In this document: positions 57,611 through 64,000 of the stretch, one piece after another
Numbering within the stretch: position 1 is the first letter of the stretch
Layout: every line of letters begins with the position of its first letter
Origin: Cherax quadricarinatus
Lineage: Eukaryota > Arthropoda > Malacostraca > Decapoda > Parastacidae
Direction: 5' to 3'
Assembly (NCBI RefSeq): GCF_038502225.1
Contig: NC_091300.1
Coordinates: forward strand, 45,269,188-45,333,187
DNA length: 64,000 nt
Notes under the pieces: model-generated
The model's database searches: none
Seen by the model: the letters and a program-made list of their open reading frames with translations, nothing else
What the model was told of the DNA's origin: nothing
Program-made: the position numbers and the translations under genes

Positions 57611-60003
57611 TAACTAACGACTGTTGCATAACAAGTGTCCCAGGAGGCGACTGCTGCATAACAAGTGTCCCAGGAGGCGACTGTTGTATAACTAGTGTCC
57701 CAGGAGGCGACTCTGTATAGTGTCCCATGAGGCGACTGCTGTATAACTAGTGTCCCAGGAGGCGACTGGTGTATAACTAGTGTCCCGGGAGGCGATTGGT
57801 GTATAACTAGTATCCCAGGAGGCGACTGGTGTATAACTAGTGTCCCGGGAGGCGACTGCTGTATAACTAGTGTCCTGGGAGGCGACTGCTGTATAACTAG
57901 TGTCCCAGGAGGCGACTGCTGTATAACTAGTGTCCCAGGAGGCGACTGCTGTATAACTAGTGTCCCAGGAGGCGACTGCTGTATAACTAGTGTCCCAGGA
58001 GGCGACTGCTGTATAACTAGTGTCCCAGGAGGCGACTGCTGTATAACTAGTGTCCCAGGAGGCGACTGCTGTATAAGTAGTGCTCCAGGAGGCGACTGCT
58101 GTATAAGTAGTGTTCCAGGAGGCGACTGCTGTATAAGTAGTGTTCCAGGAGGCGACTGCTGTATAACTAGTGTCCCAGGAGGCGACTGCTGTATAACTAG
58201 TGTCCCAGGAGGCGACTTCTGTATAGTGTTCCAGGAGGCGACTGCTGTATAAGTAGTGTTCCAGGAGGCGACTGCTGTATAACTAGTGTCCCAGGAGGCG
58301 ACTGCTGTATAGTGTTCCAGGAGGCGACTGCTGTATAACTAGTGTCCCAGGAGGCGTCTGCTGTTTAACTAGTGTCCCAGGAGGCGACTGCTGTATAACT
58401 AGTGACCCAGGAGGCGACTGCTGTATAACTAGTGTCCCAGGAGGCGACTGCTGTATAGTGTTCCAGGAGGCGACTGCTGTATAACTAGTGTCCCAGGAGG
58501 CGACTGCTGTATAACTAGTGCCCCAGGAGGCGACTGCTGTATAGTGTCCCATGAGGCGACTGCTGTATAACTAGTGTCCCAGGAGGCGACTGGTGTATAA
58601 CTAGTGTCCCGGGAGGCGATTGGTGTATAACTAGTATCCCAGGAGGCGACTGGTGTATAACTAGTGTCCCGGGAGGCGACTGCTGTATAACTAGTGTCCT
58701 GGGAGGCGACTGCTGTATAACTAGTGTCCCAGGAGGCGACTGCTGTATAACTAGTGTCCCAGGAGGCGACTGCTGTATAACTAGTGTCCCAGGAGGCGAC
58801 TGCTGTATAACTAGTGTCCCAGGAGGCGACTGCTGTATAACTAGTGTCCCAGGAGGCGACTGCTGTATAACTAGTGTCCCAGGAGGCGACTGCTGTATAA
58901 GTAGTGCTCCAGGAGGCGACTGCTGTATAAGTAGTGTTCCAGGAGGCGACTGCTGTATAAGTAGTGTTCCAGGAGGCGACTGCTGTATAACTAGTGTCCC
59001 AGGAGGCGACTGCTGTATAACTAGTGTCCCAGGAGGCGACTTCTGTATAGTGTTCCAGGAGGCGACTGCTGTATAAGTAGTGTTCCAGGAGGCGACTGCT
59101 GTATAACTAGTGTCCCAGGAGGCGACTGCTGTATAGTGTTCCAGGAGGCGACTGCTGTATAACTAGTGTCCCAGGAGGCGTCTGCTGTTTAACTAGTGTC
59201 CCAGGAGGCGACTGCTGTATAACTAGTGACCCAGGAGGCGACTGCTGTATAACTAGTGTCCCAGGAGGCGACTGCTGTATAGTGTTCCAGGAGGCGACTG
59301 CTGTATAACTAGTGTCCCAGGAGGCGACTGCTGTATAACTAGTGTCCCAGGAGGCGACTGCTGTATAACTAGTGTCCCAGGAGGTGACTGCTGTATAACT
59401 AGTGTCCCAGGAGGTGACTGCTGTATAACTAGTGTCCCAGGAGGCGACTGCTGTATAACTAGTGTCCCAGGAGGCGACTGCTGTATAACTAGTGTCCCAG
59501 GAGGCGACTGCTGTATAGTGTTCCAGGAGGCGACTGCTGTATAACTAGTGTCCCAGGAGGCGACTGCTGTATAGTGTTCCAGGAGGCGACTGCTGTATAG
59601 TGTTCCAGGAGGCGACTGCTGTATAACTAGTGTCCCAGGAGGCGACTGCTGTATAGTGTCCCAGGAGGCGACTGGTGTATAGTGTTCCAGGAGGCGACTG
59701 CTGTATAACTAGTGTCCCAGGAGGCGACTGCTGTATAGTGTTCCAGGAGGCGACTGCTGTATAACTAATGTCCCAGGAGGCGACTGCTGTGTAACTAGTG
59801 ACTCAAGAGGCGACTGCTGTGTAACTAGTGTCCCAGGAGGCGACTGCTGTATAACTAATGTCCCAGGAGGCAACTGCTGTGTAACTAGTGACTCAGGAGG
59901 CGACTGCTGTGTAACTAGTGACTCAGGAGGCGACTGCTGTGTAACTAGTGACTCAGGAGGCGACTGCTGTGTAACTAGTGTTCCAGGAGGCGACTGCTGT
60001 AAC
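57611..60003. repeat. 30-bp minisatellite (26-bp variant), with 824-bp internal duplication
   Basis: The unit TATAACTAGTGTCCCAGGAG + GCGACTGCTG alternates with a 26-bp form lacking AACT. Rare variants (gtgctcc, ggcgtctgctgttt, gtgaccc) recur in the same order at 57721-58540 and 58545-59364. The unit has degenerated towards both ends (CATAACAAG on the left; GTAACTAGTGACTC on the right). Confidence 0.95.
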
Positions 60004-60033
60004 TCACAGCAGAAAAAGTTTCTTAAAAGGACT

Positions 60034-60208
60034 CAGAAAATCGTAATGACACGATTGCAAACAAAACATACCACGGGTGGGGATAGAACCCGCGATTAGA
60101 GTCATAAAGCTCCAGACAGACGTGCTAGCCAGCTGGCCCAGTGGTTAACGCGTCGGTCTGGAGTTTTATGACTCTCTGATTGCTGGTTCTATCCCCACTC
60201 GTGGTATT
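60034..60208. mobile_element. Inverted dimer of tRNA-derived SINE heads with 16-bp target duplication
   Basis: Flanked by GTTTCTTAAAAGGACT (60018-60033) and GTTTCTTGAAAGGACT (60209-60224). The right arm (plus, about 60133-60206) has box A TGGCCCAGTGG and box B GGTTCTATCCC. The left arm (60070-60122) is the reverse complement of the same head, with its own box B at 60090-60080, followed on the minus strand by a SINE body 'gcaatcgtgtcattacg'. The arms meet near GCCAGCTGGC (60128-60137). Neither arm has a proper anticodon stem, so a functional tRNA is unlikely. Confidence 0.7.
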
Positions 60209-60245
60209 GTTTCTTGAAAGGACTTTATCTTCTTTAAAATAAATT

Positions 60246-60752
60246 ATTTAAATCTTCCCCACCTTCCTCCCTCAATTGTCCTCCCTCCCCAACTATCCTA
60301 CCTTTCTACCATCCTCCCTCCCAAACCATCCTACCTCCCTCATCAACTATTATAACCTCCCCGCCATCCTCCCTCCTAAACTATCTTCTCTCCCCACCAT
60401 CCTCCCTCTCCAACTATCTTACCTCTCCATCCTCCCTCCCCAACTATCATACCTTCCCATCCTCCCTCCCCAACTATCATACCTCCACAACTATCCTTCC
60501 TCTCCACCATCCTCCCTCCCAAACTATTATACCTTACCGCCATCTTATCACCCTATCCTTCCTCCCCACTATTCTACTTTCCCACCATCCTCCCTCATAA
60601 ACCATCCTACCTCCCCACCATCCTTCATCCCCAATCATCATACCTTCCACCATCTTCCCTCCCCAACTATCATACCTTCCATCTTCCTTCCCCGACCATC
60701 ATTCCATCTCGCCATCCTCCTCTCCAACCATCCTACCTCCTCATCATCCTCA
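60246..60752. repeat. Imperfect CCTCCCTCCCCAACTAT repeats
   Basis: Polypyrimidine-rich, loosely tandem units of about 20-30 bp with 'accatcctccctcc' and 'aactatcatacct'. The open plus frame that starts at 60276 is compositional. Confidence 0.8.
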
Positions 60753-61622
60753 TCTGCACCCTGCTTCCCTCTGCACCCTGCTTCCCTCTGCACCCTGCTT
60801 CCCTCTGCACCCTGCTTCCCTCTGCACCCTGCTTCCCTCTGCACCCTGCTTCCCTCTGCACCCTGCTTCCCTCTGCACCCTGCTTCCCTCTGCACCCTGC
60901 TTCCCTCTGCACCCTGCTTCCCTCTGCACCCTGCTTCCCTCTGCACCCTGCTTCCCTCTGCACCCTGCTTCCCTCTGCACCCTGCTTCCCTCTGCACCCT
61001 GCTTCCCTCTGCACCCTGCTTCCCTCTGCACTCTGCTTCCCTCTACACCCTGCTTCCCTCTGCACCCTGCTTCCCTCTGCACCCTGCTTCCCTCTGCACC
61101 CTGCTTCCCTCTGCACCCTGCTTCCCTCTGCACCCTGCTTCCCTCTGCACTCTGCTTCCCTCTACACCCTGCTTCCCTCTGCACCCTGCTTCCCTCTGCA
61201 CCCTGCTTCCCTCTGCACCCTGCTTCCCTCTGCACCCTGCTTCCCTCTGCACCCTGCTTCCCTCTGCACCCTGCTTCCCTCTGCACCCTGCTTCCCTCTG
61301 CACTCTGCTTCCCTCTGCACCCTGCTTCCCTCTGCACCCTGCTTCCCTCTGCACCCTGCTTCCCTCTGCACCCTGCTTCCCTCTGCACCCTGCTTCCCTC
61401 TGCACCCTGCTTCCCTCTGCACCCTGCTTCCCTCTGCACCCTGCTTCCCTCTGCACCCTGCTTCCCTCTGCACCCTGCTTCCCTCTGCTCCCTGCTTCCC
61501 TCTGCACCCTGCTTCCCTCTGCACCCTGCTTCCCTCTGCACCCTGCTTCCCTCTGCACCCTGCTTCCCTCTGCACCCTGCTTCCCTCTGCACCCTGCTTC
61601 CCTCTGCACCCTGCTTCCCTCT
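60753..61622. repeat. 17-bp minisatellite, about 51 units
   Basis: The unit CTGCACCCTGCTTCCCT is very homogeneous (few variants: 'cactc', 'ctaca', 'gctcc'), suggesting recent expansion. Period 17 opens all three frames with a 17-residue repeat on both strands. Confidence 0.95.
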
Positions 61623-62519
61623 CTTTTCTCCATCTTTTCTCCCTCGCTTATCCCTTTTTTCTATCCTCGTTAATCTCCCTGCCACTACTAACCTGCAGCC
61701 CCCTCTCCTTCCCCTCCATCGGTTCCTCTACGACTTCTCTCGCTATTTCTAAACCAATACTTGTGACTTGTGGTAGAGTGAATCTTGGAGTTCTTGAACG
61801 TATTTTGCAACTTAAAACTCCCCGCCCCCAACCTTGTTTAATTTCTAAGGGATGGTCGGGTAAGCCAGCGGAAGGCCTCGGTCATAACACAAAAGCTCGA
61901 TTAGCGGGTCGTCACATGATTAAGACCAGCGTCGGGAACCATTTTTGTTTTGTTTTCCTGCCCTTACTCTGATGTTGGCCACTTTAATGTAGTGGCGATG
62001 GTTTGACTGATTTTGTACCTAGGGGTAAGGGAGGTCTTTCCTGCCTCACTAAGACATAAATGGTGGGATGTTTTCCCTTTTTTGTATCTAAATTTGTTTA
62101 CACGGCACGAATTATGCATAGGATTCGTGTGATGTGAGAGAAGATCTGCGGAGAGTAGCAAGTTGATAATGATAGTGTGAAGTTGATGTTAAAACACTAG
62201 ATATGTTTACATTGTTGAATAAACAAATGTTACTATTGTTTAGTAAGTCAAGTGAAACAACAGAAGAGTCTAGAACCATTATATTACCTCAGAGAGAAGC
62301 CTTTCATTGTTAATATATAGTGCAATATAACAGTAAGACGCAGTACGGAGCAAGACACTATTATAGCATATTTCGCTGTGTGTAGCGCGTCATCAAGTTG
62401 ATGCTCTACACAGACCGAAAAGTAGCCCATAATGAAGACTTGTTTAGTACCTGTCATATAACACTCATTGTATACATGAACAATCTCTATTAAGCAGCAT
62501 TGTCATTGTTTTCAGATTC

Positions 62520-62520
<1 letters not shown>
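61623..62520. other. No gene recognised
   Basis: About 900 bp. 61800-61960 ('aagccagcggaaggcctcgg', 'agcgggtcgtcacatgat') has the feel of a dispersed repeat, but I can show no second copy here. 62370-62408 forms an imperfect inverted repeat (ctgtgtgtag with ctctacacag). Confidence 0.5.
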
Positions 62521-62560
<40 letters not shown>

Positions 62561-64000
62561 GTGTATGTGTGTGTGTGTGTGTGTACTCTATTTGTACTCA
62601 ATTGTGGTTGCAAGGGTCGAATCATAGCTGCTGGTTCCACCTCTTCATTGGTCACTACTAGGTCCACTATCCTGCTCGATGACATTTATCATACTTCTGA
62701 AAACTATGTATGGATCCTGCTTCCCCAACATCACTTCCTGACAACTCTATGACTGAAGAAATACTTCCTAACATCCCTGTGATTCATATGAGTCTTCAAG
62801 TTCCAATTGTGACCCCTTGTTGCTGTGTCCCATCTCTGGAACATCCTGTCCCTATCCACCTTGTCAGTTCCTCTCGGTATTTTATATGTCGTTATCATGT
62901 CTCCCCGACCCTCCTGTCCTTCAGTATCATCAGGTCGATTTCCCTTAATCTCTACTCATTGGACATACCCCTTAGCTCCTAGACTTGTCTTGTTGCAAAC
63001 CTTTGCACTGTCTCTAATTTCTGGACTTGTGTGACTAGGTGTGGGTTCCAAACTGGTGCTGCCTACTCCAGCATGGGCCTGATGTACACGGTGTACAGTC
63101 TCTCGAATGAATCCTTATTGAGGTGTGGAAACGCTATTTTTAGGTTTGTCAGGCGCATTTATGCTGCAGCAGTTATTTGGTTGATATGCGCCTCAGGAGA
63201 TATACTCGGTATTATACTCACCCCAAGGTCCTTTTCCTTGAGTGAGGTTTACAGTCTTTGGCTCCCTATCCTGTATTCTGTCAGCGGTCTTTTTTTGCAC
63301 TTCCCCAATCTTCACGACTTAGCATTTGGTGGGGTTAAACACCATTAGCCAGATGCTGGACCAGGCTTGCACCCTGTCCAGATCCCTTTGTAGTTCTGCC
63401 TGATCCTTATCCGATTGAATTTGCCTCATTAGCTTCACAAAGTCTGCAAACAGGGACACTTCTGAATCTATCCCGTCCGTCATGTCATTCACATATACCA
63501 GAAACAGCACCGGTCCTTGGACTGACCACAATGGAACCCCGCTCGTCACAGGTGCTCACTCTGACCCCTCCCCACATACCATGACTAGTTGTTGCCTTCC
63601 TGTCAGGAATTGTCTGATCCACTGCAGTTCCTTTCTAGTTATACCTGCCTGAACTTACAGCTTTTGCACCAATCTCTTGAGTGGAACTGTGTCTGATGCC
63701 TCAATTCAGTGCAAGAAAATGCGTCTACCCCCTCCCCCTTCTCACTAGTCTTACTTCTGTCACCTTGTCATAAAACTCCAGTAGGTTTATATCACAGGAT
63801 TTCTCTTCCCTGAAACCTTGCTGGTTGTCGTGTATAAGCTCATTCCTTTCTAGGTGCTCCACCACTCTTCTACTAATCTTCTCCATGATTTTGCAGACTA
63901 TACATGTCAATGGCACTGGTCCGTAGTTTAATGCTGCATATCTGTCCTCTTTCATAAAAATTTACTGTCTTTCACATCTCAGATACTCGCCCTGATTCGA
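62521..64000 (-). mobile_element. LINE-AC copy 9, runs off the window end
   Basis: It has an (AC)n tail with TAT interruptions (62521-62585), the family 3' end ('ggttgcaagggtcgaatcat'), the C-terminal region, and RT 63549-63319 with VYVNDMTDGIDSEVSLFADFVKLM, where the second Asp of FADD is Phe. The N-terminal RT 63955-63725 has NDQ.-type QQGFREEKSCDINLLEFYDK. Frameshifts are present. The 5' part lies outside. Confidence 0.8.

Noticed and set aside
57611..60003. CRISPR array
   Set aside because: Unit and spacer are one continuous 30-bp tandem repeat with no unique spacers; the surroundings are eukaryotic retroelements.
60129..60206. Functional tRNA gene
   Set aside because: Box A and box B are present, but the anticodon arm does not pair properly, and the copy is part of an inverted SINE dimer with a target duplication.
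60276..61673. 465-codon plus frame and overlapping minus frames
   Set aside because: Polypyrimidine DNA and a 17-bp tandem array; all frames open with the same 17-residue period.
61800..61960. Possible SINE or tRNA-like segment
   Set aside because: No boxes, tail or flanking duplication could be identified.

Overview
This window looks like intergenic heterochromatin-like DNA from a large arthropod genome, most likely a decapod crustacean. That assignment rests on the mix of CR1-like, Tx1-like, RTE-like and I-like LINEs, tRNA-derived SINEs and very abundant micro- and minisatellites; no species marker is present. I found no convincing host protein gene, rRNA or functional tRNA. Almost every readable protein is a decayed non-LTR retrotransposon ORF. 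The longest open frames (up to about 1000 codons) are artefacts of tandem repeats whose sequence lacks stops.

Layout. 1-4.5 kb: a near-complete CR1-like element (local label LINE-A, minus strand) with an intact SGNH-esterase ORF1, inserted in a fragment of a second family (label LINE-AC). 4.5-6.9 kb: an 18-bp minisatellite. 7.1-15.4 kb: what appears to be a full-length LINE-AC copy, split by a 5'-truncated LINE-A, a third CR1-like family (LINE-B, PHD-finger ORF1) and a Penelope-like scrap. 15.4-18.2 kb: more LINE-AC pieces joined at (AC)n tracts. 18.2-19.2 kb: Penelope-like relics and a dispersed repeat. 19.2-25.1 kb: a plus-strand Tx1/L1-like element. 25.9-31.4 kb: a truncated RTE-like copy and a nearly intact 3.6-kb RTE-like copy on opposite strands, the latter with an 8-bp target duplication inside an old LINE-AC relic. 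33.6-37.4 kb: an I-clade-like LINE with RNase H. 37.4-44.5 kb: LINE-AC copies carrying a non-autonomous LTR-like element and a 560-bp short-TIR insertion. 44.8-50.7 kb: 6 kb of strand-asymmetric satellites. 51-54.4 kb: mostly unrecognised sequence with triplet repeats. 54.5-57.6 kb: a fourth CR1-like element (LINE-C), itself hit by a SINE and a LINE-A 3' end, lying inside a 30-bp minisatellite that continues to 60.0 kb. 60.0-61.6 kb: an inverted tRNA-SINE dimer, polypyrimidine sequence and a 17-bp minisatellite. 62.5-64 kb: another LINE-AC copy running off the end.

How the parts relate. The region records repeated nested insertion. The most striking pattern is LINE-AC: every 3' end seen carries an (AC)n tail, and four 5' ends also abut (AC)n, suggesting an element that inserts into AC microsatellites and so builds head-to-tail strings. 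The LINE-A, RTE-like and SINE insertions show target-site duplications that fix their boundaries. Family labels A, AC, B and C are local names; clade names are from recognised motifs, not from a database search.
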